Assembly: GCA_002336675.1 (NCBI GenBank)
Contig: DDEI01000043.1
Span: forward strand, 47,088 to 68,168
DNA from: Flavobacteriales bacterium UBA1958
GTDB taxonomy: Bacteria > Bacteroidota > Bacteroidia > Flavobacteriales_D > Sanyastnellaceae
DNA: 21,081 nucleotides
Reading direction: 5' to 3'
Shown here: piece after piece, positions 7,700 to 16,764 of the stretch
Layout: every line of letters begins with the position of its first letter
How positions within the stretch are numbered: position 1 is the stretch's first letter
Program-made: the position numbers and the translations under genes
The notes under the pieces: generated by a model
What the model was told of the DNA's origin: nothing
What the model saw: the letters and a program-made list of their open reading frames with translations, nothing else
The model's database searches: none

Positions 7700-10600
7700 A
7701 TGAGAAAGTATTACCTCAGTTTATTTGTCCTACTTGTAGCCTCCGGATTCACCTTTGCGCAGCAAGGAGGAGGAGCTGTCAAAGGAAAAGTTACAGATGC
7801 CGCTAATGGCGAAGGTGTTCCTTTCTGTAATGTCATCGTTTATTTGAACGGAAACCAAGTCAATGGTTCCACAACAGATTTTAATGGGAATTTCACCATT
7901 AAACCAATCGATGCCGGAACTTATAATGTTGAATTCTCTTTCGTCGGATACTCCATTACAAGAGTAAATGGATTTGTAGTAAAATCTAACAAGACTAATT
8001 TCCTAGACGCCAAGTTAACCGAGTCGGACGGGATAGATCTAGAAGAGGCCGTGGTAATTGATTATGCCGTTCCTCTGATAGATAAAGATGGAGGATCATC
8101 AGGCGGAACAGTAACTAGAGAGGATTTATCAAAAATGCCCGGCCGAAGTGCTGCTTCTATAGCCTCTACGGTAGCCGGTGTAAGTGGAGCTGGTACAGAT
8201 GGGCTTTCTGTTAGAGGGTCTCGGTCATCTGGGACTTTCTACTACATAGATGGAATTAAGGTAAGAGGTTCTACTAATCTTCCAAAAGCAGCTCTAGAAG
8301 AAGTCTCTGTAATCACCGGTGGTGTTCCTGCAAATTATGGAGATGCTACGGGTGGTATTATTAGCATCACCACTAGAGGAGCTTCAGCCTTCTATTACGG
8401 AGGAATAGATATTCTTTCTTCAGGATTCAAAAAAGGACAAACTGCTAGTGGTTTAGATAAGTTTGGTTACAACCTATTAGAAGGATACCTCTCCGGTCCT
8501 ATTTTATTTAAAAAGAATGCTGACGGGACTAAAGACAAACCCCTTCTTGGATTCTTCTTGTCTGGAAACTACAACAGCCAAGTAGATCCAAGACCAACTT
8601 TTGATGGCGTCCCTTTTCTGAAACAAGAAGCTAGAGAGACTCTTCTCAGCAACCCGCTTAGAGCAAACTACGGTCCAAACGGAAGACCAAGTGGAACACT
8701 TAACAACGCGGATTATTTAAGAGCTAACGATATAGAAACATTAGCCACTAGACAAAATGTAGGTTCCCAACAAGCTTCACTTACTGCCAAATTCGATGTT
8801 GCCACTACACCTACTGTAAGCTTATCTTTTGGTGGTTCGGGTTCATTTCTATCTAGGAACAACTTTTCTTATGATAATATGTTAATGAATTCCGATAACA
8901 ATTCACTTCAGCAAAATATCGACTGGAGAGCATATGGAAAGTTTAGTCAACGTTTTGAAAACAGTAAAGAATCTTCGAGTAATGTAAGTAATATCTATTA
9001 TTCATTGATGGTAGATTATTCTCAAAATACCGGTTTGGTTCAAGATGAAAAACACAAAGATGACTTCTTTAAGTACGGTCATGTTGGTGACTTCCAGATT
9101 GACAGAAGGAATTTTTATGAGCCTACAGCTGACAACCCTTACATTTGGCAGCAAACGGGTAATAACGAACAGGTAAATGTGACTTACTCACCAAGTGAAT
9201 TTAATCCAAGTGCATCAGCCATTAATTCTCAATATTTTAATAGTCTTCCAGATGAAATATTAACAGATTTAGAACTCAATAATATTCTGAATAATTTTTC
9301 TCTGCCATCTAATTATAACTCTAGCATAAATAGCCCTTATGGTAGTTTAATATCAGCCCAAAATGGTGGAGCTATTCAGAATGGACAAGTAATAAACCAA
9401 ACTTATGGCTTGTGGAATTACATAGGAACCCCTGCAAATACATTCCAAAAGTCCTTTCAGTCTCAAATTAGATTTACTGGATCAGGTTCAGCGGATGTAG
9501 GGAATCACGCTATCCAAATCGGTTTTGAGTACGAACAAAGAAAAGATGCCTTTTACGGGTTAGCTCCTGTTGGATTATGGAATCTAGCTAGGCTAAATGC
9601 TAATAGTCATGTTACTGAAATAAACACTGAGGATATATCAAGTATAGATAATGTTGGTTCTATTTCTTACATAACTTACAATACATTAGTGGGCGAAAAT
9701 CAATCATCGCTCAGTAGAAACTTACGGGAATCCTTAGGTCTATCTCAAGACGGGTCAGACTACATTAACATAGATGCACTCGATCCTGATGCATTTGACT
9801 TATCCTTCTTTTCACCTGACGAATTACTTAATGGGGGAAATAACCTGGTTTCTTATTATGGCTTTGATCATTTAGGAAATAGAATAAAAGGGACTAGACC
9901 ATCTCTTGATGATTTCTTTAATGATCAAGAAGATGAAGATTTCACAAGATCAATCGGAGCTTATGAACCTATTTACATTTCTGGTTTCCTCATGGACAAG
10001 TTTGCTTTTGATGATATCATTTTCAATGTAGGTGTAAGAATAGATAGATTCGATGCTAACCAAAAAGTTTTAAAAGACCCTTATGTAGTTGGTCAAGCTA
10101 TTACTTTAGGTGAAACTGATAACCAGATTGGAGGAAATGACATAGGAACGGTTCCAGGGAATATAGGTAATGACTACGTGGTTTATGTAGACAATCCAAA
10201 CGAACCTACATCCGTAGTAGGTTATAGAGATGGAGATACATGGTACAATGCTACTGGAACAGTAGTAGATAATCCTGTTAATGCTCTGCAATCGTCTACT
10301 GGGTTTCCAGCACCCTATTTAGTTGGAAACGGAGCTGCTGAGTTAAATTCTGATGCCTTTAAAGATTATACACCTCAGGTAAATATTATGCCAAGGATTG
10401 CCTTTTCATTTCCTATCTCAGATGAAGCTCTTTTCTTTGCTCATTACGATGTATTGACACAAAGACCAACCTCAAGTAATATTTTCAACCCAACTGATTA
10501 CTTTTTCATCGCAAATCAGAACGACTTAATCAATAACCCTGATTTAAAACCATCCAAAACTATCGACTACGAACTTGGTTTCCAACAGGTACTGTCAAAG

Positions 10601-11437
10601 ACATCGTCGCTCAAAGTATCTGCATTTTATAGAGAACAGAGAGATGATATTCAAGTTAGAAATTTCACAGCTGCGTACCCTAGACAATACCGAGCGTTTG
10701 GTAACATAGATTTCGGAACTGTTAAGGGGTTAACTATGAACTATGACCTGAGAAGAACAGGAAATATCAGATTAAATGCTTCTTATACGCTTCAGTTTGC
10801 AGATGGAACAGGAAGTAATACTCAATCCACTCTCGCACTAATTAATCAAGGACTACCAAACTTAAGAACAACTAATCCTACAAGCAGAGATCAAAGACAT
10901 CGATTCGTTTTAACTATGGATTATAGGTATGGTAGCAAGAAAGATTACAATGGTCCTATGGTATTCGGGAAACCCATACTGGCCGACTTTGGAATTAACC
11001 TAGTTGGAGACTTGGGTTCTGGCACGCCTTACACAGCTCAAGAATTAGCTACTCCTATCACAGGCGAACTAAGTCCTGCTACTAAAGGTTCTATAAATGG
11101 ATCTAGATTACCATGGCTAGTAAACACCAGTTTCCAAGCCGATAAGAACTTCACTCTCAACTTAAATAAAAAAGAAGGGGAAGAGGCGAAAGCAGTGAAC
11201 ATAAATGTTTATTTACTTGTAAATAATCTACTTAATGTAAGAAACATTATAGGCGTTTATAGATTTACGGGCACTCCTGATGATGACGGATGGCTAGCTT
11301 CACCGACTGCAGAGCAGAATATTCAAAGTCAGAATGACTCTGAATCTTTTGTTGATTTATACAACTCATACACAAACGATTTCCGAAATATAGCTTCTCC
11401 AAGAACTATCAGATTAGGTGTTAATCTATCATTTTAA
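7700..11437 (+). CDS. TonB-dependent outer-membrane receptor with carboxypeptidase-regulatory-like domain
   Basis: This 1245-residue protein is a Bacteroidota-type TonB-dependent receptor, importing or handling a large ligand at the outer membrane with energy from TonB/ExbBD. In order: a signal peptide (1-20, FTFA then QQ), a carboxypeptidase-regulatory-like beta-sandwich (about 27-108, KGKVTDAANGEGVPFCNV to FSFVGY), a TonB-box-like EEAVVI (115-120), a plug (about 135-230, with VAGVSG, LSVRGSRSSGTFYYIDG and VITGGVPANYGDATGG) and a long beta-barrel ending in SPRTIRLGVNLSF with terminal Phe. I chose ATG 7700, not the in-frame GTG at 7607, because it places the signal peptide at the N-terminus. 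No SusD-like gene follows, which argues against a classical glycan SusCD pair. Instead, 12 bases later comes a large secreted protein and then a PorV-like barrel. The ligand cannot be read from the sequence. Confidence 0.93.
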   Translation: MRKYYLSLFVLLVASGFTFAQQGGGAVKGKVTDAANGEGVPFCNVIVYLNGNQVNGSTTDFNGNFTIKPIDAGTYNVEFSFVGYSITRVNGFVVKSNKTNFLDAKLTESDGIDLEEAVVIDYAVPLIDKDGGSSGGTVTREDLSKMPGRSAASIASTVAGVSGAGTDGLSVRGSRSSGTFYYIDGIKVRGSTNLPKAALEEVSVITGGVPANYGDATGGIISITTRGASAFYYGGIDILSSGFKKGQTASGLDKFGYNLLEGYLSGPILFKKNADGTKDKPLLGFFLSGNYNSQVDPRPTFDGVPFLKQEARETLLSNPLRANYGPNGRPSGTLNNADYLRANDIETLATRQNVGSQQASLTAKFDVATTPTVSLSFGGSGSFLSRNNFSYDNMLMNSDNNSLQQNIDWRAYGKFSQRFENSKESSSNVSNIYYSLMVDYSQNTGLVQDEKHKDDFFKYGHVGDFQIDRRNFYEPTADNPYIWQQTGNNEQVNVTYSPSEFNPSASAINSQYFNSLPDEILTDLELNNILNNFSLPSNYNSSINSPYGSLISAQNGGAIQNGQVINQTYGLWNYIGTPANTFQKSFQSQIRFTGSGSADVGNHAIQIGFEYEQRKDAFYGLAPVGLWNLARLNANSHVTEINTEDISSIDNVGSISYITYNTLVGENQSSLSRNLRESLGLSQDGSDYINIDALDPDAFDLSFFSPDELLNGGNNLVSYYGFDHLGNRIKGTRPSLDDFFNDQEDEDFTRSIGAYEPIYISGFLMDKFAFDDIIFNVGVRIDRFDANQKVLKDPYVVGQAITLGETDNQIGGNDIGTVPGNIGNDYVVYVDNPNEPTSVVGYRDGDTWYNATGTVVDNPVNALQSSTGFPAPYLVGNGAAELNSDAFKDYTPQVNIMPRIAFSFPISDEALFFAHYDVLTQRPTSSNIFNPTDYFFIANQNDLINNPDLKPSKTIDYELGFQQVLSKTSSLKVSAFYREQRDDIQVRNFTAAYPRQYRAFGNIDFGTVKGLTMNYDLRRTGNIRLNASYTLQFADGTGSNTQSTLALINQGLPNLRTTNPTSRDQRHRFVLTMDYRYGSKKDYNGPMVFGKPILADFGINLVGDLGSGTPYTAQELATPITGELSPATKGSINGSRLPWLVNTSFQADKNFTLNLNKKEGEEAKAVNINVYLLVNNLLNVRNIIGVYRFTGTPDDDGWLASPTAEQNIQSQNDSESFVDLYNSYTNDFRNIASPRTIRLGVNLSF

Positions 11438-11449
11438 AATACAGTCAAC

Positions 11450-14400
11450 ATGAATATAAAGAAATTAATCGCGCTGTTAACGCTCATTTTATTCTTAAGC
11501 ATTCAAGCAGATGCTATGCGTTATGAGTGGCGTGATAAAGACGACTCTAAGCAATCGGCTAATAAAGCTGCTGCATGTTCACCTGCTACTGAATTGGTAT
11601 TAATGCAATATAACAATGTGCGTGCATTGATAGAGACTGGAGGAAGTATGTGGCAAGATCGATCTACTAGTAGAGCTTTTTATAGAATCCCCGCTGAAGG
11701 AAATGTATCCGTAATATATGCCGGTGCTCTTTGGCTGGGAGGATACAGCCCTGATCAGCAGCTAAAATTGGCAGCTGTTACTTTTAGAGCGGACGGAAAT
11801 GATTTTTGGCCAGGCCCTTTGACTATAGATGGAGCTGCAGAAATTGAACCAGACGTTTGTGAGCAATATGATCGATTTTTTGTGACTGAAAGACAATGGT
11901 CGGAGCAGCATAGAGCTTGGTTTGACTGTCAAAATGACCCACTTTGTAATTCTTTAGTTGAATTCCCTAATGGGTATGTTGTACCTTCTGAATTTTATGA
12001 ATATCCAGCTCATGGCAACACGAGCTTATCCCAAGATTATTACTTAGCTCCCTTTTATGATTATGACTTGGATGGCAACTATGACCCAGACGCAGGTGAT
12101 TATCCATGGTATGATTTAACAGGTGATGTGGATTGTGCTAACAAGTCTAGAGAAGATACTATTCCCCTGTTTGGTGATCAAAACTACTGGTGGGTATTTA
12201 ACGACAAAGGAAACATTCATACAGAAACTAATGGTGAATCCATAGGCATGGAAATTAGAGCTCAAGCTTTTGCTTTTGCTACTAATGATGAAATCAATAA
12301 CATGACATTTTATAATTATGTTATGATCAACAGAGGTACTACCAGCCTAAATGATACCTATTTTGGACAATGGGTAGATGCAGATTTAGGTAATCCTCAA
12401 GATGATTATGTTGGTTGCGATGTTACCAGAGGTCTTGGTTATTGTTATAATGGTGATAATTTTGATGAAGGTACAGATGCCTCTACGGGTTATGGTGATA
12501 ACCCACCGGCTGTAGGGGTTGATTTCTTTGAAGGACCTTACCAAGATTATGACGGAATAGACAACCCAGGACCAGAAACTACAAATAATCCACTGTCAGC
12601 AGAGGAAGCATTTGCAGGTAATGGAATTCCTTACAAAGGATTAGGAATAGGTTACGGCGATGATAATATTGATAATGAACGTTTCGGTATGAGAAAATTC
12701 CTTTACTACAATATAGGTGGAGGACAAAATGGAGATCCTGAAACAGCTTTAGAGCACTACAACTATCTTATTGGTATCTGGAGAAATGGTCTTCCTATGA
12801 CATATGGTGGAGACGGATTCCAAACTGGGAATGACCCTAATCAACTTGCCGACTTTATGTTTGGAGATGACACCGATGTTGTAGGATTTGGAACTGATGG
12901 AGATATTAGAGAACCATGGACCGAAGTAACTGCTGATAATAACCCTGGAGATAGACGTTTTATTCAATCTGCTGGACCATTTTCATTAGCCCCTGGAGAT
13001 TATAACAACATTACAGTGGGTGTCGTTTATGGAAGAGCGTTAAGCGGTAACCAATTCGAATCTGTAGAAGTTCTTAAGCAAGCTGATGATAAAGCGCAAG
13101 CCTTATTCGATAACTGTTTTGAAATTGTAGCTGGACCAGATGCTCCAGACGTTACTATACAAGAATTAGATGAAGAAATTATCCTTTACTTAACAAACAA
13201 CAATAGTATTAGCACAAATTATTTAGAAGAATTTGGAGCTAACGGAGATGGATTTGACGCAAGTATTCCTGAATTTAATAGTGCTGGGGAATTCCTTGAT
13301 GAAGAAGCCAGAACTTATAAGTTTCAAGGTTATCAAGTATATCAACTCGCAAATAACGAGGTTACAATTAATGAATTAAATGATTTAACAAGCGCTAGAT
13401 TAATCAAAACGCTTGATATCCAGGATGGTATCGAATCGCTAGTGAATTGGACCTTTGATTCTGAAATTGGAGAAGTTGTTCCATCTTTGGAAGCGAGTGG
13501 CACCGACACTGGTATAGAGCATAGTCTTTCAATTGTTACAGATGCTTTTGCGACTGGAACTGGTGCATTAGTTAATTATAAAACATACTACTTCTTAGTG
13601 CTAGCCTATGGCTATAACAATTATGAAGACTACAATCCAAGTTTAGGAACCGGGCAAGCTACAGTCTACAAATCTTCCAGAAAAGCTGCTGCTTCTGCTG
13701 TTAGAGTGCAAAAAGCTATCCCCCACCCGACCGAGTCAGAAGCTAATGGAACTTCATTATCAGCAGGTTACGGTGATGGAATATCCCTAACACGAATAGA
13801 AGGTATGGGTAATTCAACTAATACCCTCGACTTCGCCTCATCTACAGAACAGCAAATAATGTCTGGAGCGCCTTGGAAAGTTCAGCAAACTACCTATGCG
13901 CCAGATGGAGGGCCTATATCTGTCAAAGTTATAGATCCACTCGCATTAAAGAATGCATCTTTTAGCCTTAAGTTAGCAGTAGAAAATGAGGATATTGATA
14001 CAGCTAAGTGGGTTCTAACTGAATTAATCTCAGGAACAGAATACACCTCTACAAATACTATTGAAGTTTTAAATGAAGAGTTACTAATAGACTTCGGACT
14101 AAGTATCACTTGGACGCAATACTTTAACCCTTTCCCAGATGTAAATAATTTCAGAGAGCCATTAGAAGCTACTCTGGAATACGCTGATTCTAACTCTCCA
14201 TGGCTATCAGGCATACCTGATGGTGAAGGATTCACAGAGCTTAACTGGATTAGATCTGGAATTTCCGTGCAAGACGGATTAGAACCAGATCCAGATCTAG
14301 TTCAATACGATGATTACATAGCAATAGATCCCGAAGAAGAATATGAAGGGCTTTTAAACGGTACAGTAGCTCCCTATACACTAACTTCGTACTCGGCTTT

Positions 14401-15595
14401 TGCAGAAGCTAACGGTGTTCTAATTAATGTCGCTCCAACCATTGAAAGCTTGAAGGGTAGTTCGCTGACTATTGGAAATAGAAATAACCTTACCGACATA
14501 AATAATGTCGATATCGTAATGACAAACGACAAGACATTATGGTCTAGATGTCCTGTATTAGAAATGCAATGGAATCCTGGATTAGTTCAAACCTCAGATG
14601 CTCTAGCATCCTACAACTCTGATGGTTCAAAAATGAGAACAAGGAGACATCCATCTGTAGATAAAAATGGGTTGTACTCAGGACAGACAGGGTTTAACTC
14701 TGCCGAAGGAACTCTAAATGGTCAACAACCGGAAGGCATGGGCTGGTTCCCGGGTTATGCTATCGATTTAGACACTGGAGAACGATTAAATATGGCTTTT
14801 GGCGAAGATAGCTGGTTAGGTTCTGAAAACGGTAGAGATATGATTTGGAATCCTACCTCAACTCTGTTTGATAATGGAGGATTGTTAGGAGGAGGACAAC
14901 ACTGGGTTTATATCTTCAAGAACACTATAAACTCTCAAACAGATGAAGATTTAATGCCAGGATATGATGCAGGTAATTTCCTTTATCAAAACCTAGTGCT
15001 AGACGATAATCTTAGAGATGTATACAGATCTTGTACTTGGGTCTATGGCCCTAGATTAAATCAAGGATTTGACCTACTCAGTGCTGAAGACGGCATTATT
15101 CCTAGTGATGCGAGGATAAGACTAAGAGTTGCTAAAGAGTATGGAAAATTCAGTCCTGCTGATGCGGATATTGATGACGATGCCGCACAAGAAGCTGCGC
15201 AGAATCACTTTAATCCTATGTATACCTTTGATACTAGCTCTATAGCGTCAAGATCTGAAGATGGCGCAACTTTAGAATCCGTATTAGATGATATTGGTAT
15301 CGTCCCTAATCCATATTATGCTTACTCTGACTATGAGGAAACTAAACTGGATAATATAGTTAAAATCATTAATCTTCCTTATGACTGTGATATATCCATT
15401 TACAATTTATCTGGAACATTAATACGACAATATCAAAAAGCTGACCCCGTAACATTTCTTGATTGGGATTTAAAAAATCAAGTGAATATTCCGATAGCCA
15501 GTGGTATATATTTAATTCATATCAAAACTGATCAAGGTGACAGAATCATTAAATGGTTCGGAGTGATGAGACCAGTAGATTTAGACAACTTCTAA
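11450..15595 (+). CDS. Large secreted protein with T9SS-like C-terminal domain
   Basis: The 1381-residue product has a signal peptide (1-22, SIQADA then MRYEW) and no transmembrane segment that I can see. The N-terminal half contains an acidic motif DYDLDGNYDPDAGDYPW (about 204-220) typical of calcium-binding loops, and long Asp/Gly/Asn-rich stretches. The last 100 residues (about 1281-1381) read like an FlgD-like/T9SS type A sorting domain: VPNPYYAYSDYEETK, ISIYNLSGTLIRQYQK, WDLKN, IPIASGIYLIHIKT and RIIKWFGVMRP. Such domains direct proteins through the type IX system to the cell surface. The chain runs about ten residues past the usual end. It lies 12 bases after the receptor and 17 before the PorV-like gene, so the three are one operon. 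The enzymatic or binding role of the main body is unknown to me. Confidence 0.85.
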   Translation: MNIKKLIALLTLILFLSIQADAMRYEWRDKDDSKQSANKAAACSPATELVLMQYNNVRALIETGGSMWQDRSTSRAFYRIPAEGNVSVIYAGALWLGGYSPDQQLKLAAVTFRADGNDFWPGPLTIDGAAEIEPDVCEQYDRFFVTERQWSEQHRAWFDCQNDPLCNSLVEFPNGYVVPSEFYEYPAHGNTSLSQDYYLAPFYDYDLDGNYDPDAGDYPWYDLTGDVDCANKSREDTIPLFGDQNYWWVFNDKGNIHTETNGESIGMEIRAQAFAFATNDEINNMTFYNYVMINRGTTSLNDTYFGQWVDADLGNPQDDYVGCDVTRGLGYCYNGDNFDEGTDASTGYGDNPPAVGVDFFEGPYQDYDGIDNPGPETTNNPLSAEEAFAGNGIPYKGLGIGYGDDNIDNERFGMRKFLYYNIGGGQNGDPETALEHYNYLIGIWRNGLPMTYGGDGFQTGNDPNQLADFMFGDDTDVVGFGTDGDIREPWTEVTADNNPGDRRFIQSAGPFSLAPGDYNNITVGVVYGRALSGNQFESVEVLKQADDKAQALFDNCFEIVAGPDAPDVTIQELDEEIILYLTNNNSISTNYLEEFGANGDGFDASIPEFNSAGEFLDEEARTYKFQGYQVYQLANNEVTINELNDLTSARLIKTLDIQDGIESLVNWTFDSEIGEVVPSLEASGTDTGIEHSLSIVTDAFATGTGALVNYKTYYFLVLAYGYNNYEDYNPSLGTGQATVYKSSRKAAASAVRVQKAIPHPTESEANGTSLSAGYGDGISLTRIEGMGNSTNTLDFASSTEQQIMSGAPWKVQQTTYAPDGGPISVKVIDPLALKNASFSLKLAVENEDIDTAKWVLTELISGTEYTSTNTIEVLNEELLIDFGLSITWTQYFNPFPDVNNFREPLEATLEYADSNSPWLSGIPDGEGFTELNWIRSGISVQDGLEPDPDLVQYDDYIAIDPEEEYEGLLNGTVAPYTLTSYSAFAEANGVLINVAPTIESLKGSSLTIGNRNNLTDINNVDIVMTNDKTLWSRCPVLEMQWNPGLVQTSDALASYNSDGSKMRTRRHPSVDKNGLYSGQTGFNSAEGTLNGQQPEGMGWFPGYAIDLDTGERLNMAFGEDSWLGSENGRDMIWNPTSTLFDNGGLLGGGQHWVYIFKNTINSQTDEDLMPGYDAGNFLYQNLVLDDNLRDVYRSCTWVYGPRLNQGFDLLSAEDGIIPSDARIRLRVAKEYGKFSPADADIDDDAAQEAAQNHFNPMYTFDTSSIASRSEDGATLESVLDDIGIVPNPYYAYSDYEETKLDNIVKIINLPYDCDISIYNLSGTLIRQYQKADPVTFLDWDLKNQVNIPIASGIYLIHIKTDQGDRIIKWFGVMRPVDLDNF

Positions 15596-15612
15596 TATAG
15601 AACATAACTACT

Positions 15613-16665
15613 ATGAACAGAATTATTAAAATTTCGAGTATCCTAAGTCTAGCCGCTCTTCTGGCAATGCCTTTTAGCGCTGACGCAGGAAATAAGGATA
15701 GAGCAGGTTCAGCTGGAGCTTCTCAACTTCTCATTAATCCATGGGCCAGAAGTGGTGGATTGGCTAATAGTAATATGGCATCTATAAGAGGAGTTGAATC
15801 CATTTATTTGAATGTAGCTGGTTTAGCCTTTACAAATAGTACAGATATCGTCTTTACCAATTCTAATTATCTAGTAGGTACTGATATTGATATTAATTCA
15901 TTTTCACTAGGTCAGCGTATAGGAGAAACATCTGTACTTTCTTTATCAGTTACTTCTATGAGTTTTGGAGATATCCCGATTACTACAGAAGCAATACCTG
16001 AGGGAGGAATAGGTAGCTTCTCACCCACATTTTCTAATCTAGCGTTAAGCTACGCTAAAGAATTCTCGAATAGTATTTACGGTGGTCTTACTCTTAGAGT
16101 AATCTCAGAGACTATTTCTAACGTAAAAGCTTCAGGTATAGCGTTTGATGCCGGAATTCAATACATCACTGGAGAGCGAGAACAAATCCAATTTGGTATA
16201 GCCCTAAAAAATGTAGGCCCTACAATGACCTATTCTGGCGATGGTCTCTCTGAAGCTGTAACAGTAATTTCTAACGGAACCTCTATCAACTTGAACCAAA
16301 AGTCAGCTGATTTAGAATTACCAAGTCTTATTAATATTGGATTTGGATATAACTTCTTATTAAATGATAAGATGGAACTTCAGACCTCTGGTCAGTTTAC
16401 GAGTAATTCTTTTAGTAGAGATCAGATAGGATTAGGAGCTGCATTTGATTATAATAAATTATTTCAGCTCAGGGCAGGGTATCTATGGGAAGATAAAATC
16501 ACCGATGATATCGAAAGAACAACTGCATTAACCGGACTAGCCGGTGGACTGAGCGTAAATGTTCCAATAGGTGAAAATGAGTCTAGAATAGGCTTTGACT
16601 ATTCATACAGAACGACAGTTCGATTTGATGGTGTACACTCAATAGGTGTTCATATCGAATTATAG
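15613..16665 (+). CDS. PorV/PorQ-family outer-membrane beta-barrel protein
   Basis: This 350-residue protein has a signal peptide (1-25, SADA then GNKD) and then the family opening: INPWARSGGLANSNMASIRGVESIYLNVAGLAF, where the pattern P-x-A-R-S-x-G and a NPAGLA-like segment (here NVAGLA) are typical of PorV/PorQ (UPF0164) proteins. Alternating beta-strand patterns continue to the end (VHSIGVHIEL). PorV is the T9SS shuttle that receives cargo at the SprA/Sov translocon and carries it to the attachment complex. PorQ has a related role. Bacteroidota encode several paralogues, and this one, placed behind a putative T9SS cargo, is more likely a dedicated paralogue than the main PorV, which I infer from context only. 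A hairpin terminator follows 25 bases after the stop. Confidence 0.88.
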   Translation: MNRIIKISSILSLAALLAMPFSADAGNKDRAGSAGASQLLINPWARSGGLANSNMASIRGVESIYLNVAGLAFTNSTDIVFTNSNYLVGTDIDINSFSLGQRIGETSVLSLSVTSMSFGDIPITTEAIPEGGIGSFSPTFSNLALSYAKEFSNSIYGGLTLRVISETISNVKASGIAFDAGIQYITGEREQIQFGIALKNVGPTMTYSGDGLSEAVTVISNGTSINLNQKSADLELPSLINIGFGYNFLLNDKMELQTSGQFTSNSFSRDQIGLGAAFDYNKLFQLRAGYLWEDKITDDIERTTALTGLAGGLSVNVPIGENESRIGFDYSYRTTVRFDGVHSIGVHIEL

Positions 16666-16678
16666 AATAAAAATTAAA

Positions 16679-16686
16679 TATCTTTG
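16679..16686 (+). promoter_or_regulatory. Candidate greA -7 box (TATCTTTG)
   Basis: TATCTTTG matches TAnnTTTG exactly and continues into TG, as many Bacteroidota promoters do. The predicted start is about 16691-16693, right at the first base of the hairpin. No clear TTTG is found at -33, where the PorV-like gene ends. The match is seen directly. Promoter activity is inferred. Confidence 0.55.
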
Positions 16687-16690
16687 TGTT

Positions 16691-16727
16691 AGAAATAAAA
16701 AAACCCCTCTGGGGTTTTCTTATTTCT
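16691..16727 (+). terminator. Strong hairpin terminator after the PorV-like gene, within the greA leader
   Basis: The core is AAAACCCC (16700-16707), loop TCT, and GGGGTTTT (16711-16718). It extends outward through one A/C mismatch to AGAAATAA (16691-16698) and TTATTTCT (16720-16727), giving 17-base arms with 16 pairs. A U-rich stretch on the 3' side makes it a good intrinsic terminator on the plus strand. It surely can end the TonB/PorV-like operon. Because it follows the greA -7 box, it could also act on greA transcripts. Confidence 0.85.
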
Positions 16728-16764
16728 AATTAAACATTATTTGGACCTCTTCAAATACATTACA

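Larger units (their letters stand above)
16666..16764 (+). promoter_or_regulatory. Operon end and greA leader region
   Basis: These 99 bases separate the PorV-like gene from greA. They hold, in order, a perfect -7 box, the hairpin, and about 37 bases of A/T-rich DNA before the greA ATG. An in-frame TTG at 16741 would add eight residues not found in the normal GreA N-terminus and is not taken as the start. Confidence 0.6.

Noticed and set aside
10106..10291. Minus-strand ORF of 61 codons inside the TonB receptor gene
   Set aside because: It lies wholly in a well-supported gene on the other strand, has no recognisable motif and no start context; it is a shadow frame.
12749..12967. Minus-strand ORF of 72 codons inside the large secreted protein gene
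   Set aside because: Antisense shadow of a real coding frame; composition shows no protein-like features.
13894..14235. Minus-strand ORF of 113 codons inside the large secreted protein gene
   Set aside because: Antisense to a continuous coding frame, no motif or signal peptide; treated as a shadow.
7700..16665. A SusCD-type polysaccharide utilisation locus
   Set aside because: There is a TonB receptor but no SusD-like lipoprotein and no glycoside hydrolase or sulfatase set beside it; the partner genes fit a T9SS-linked unit better.
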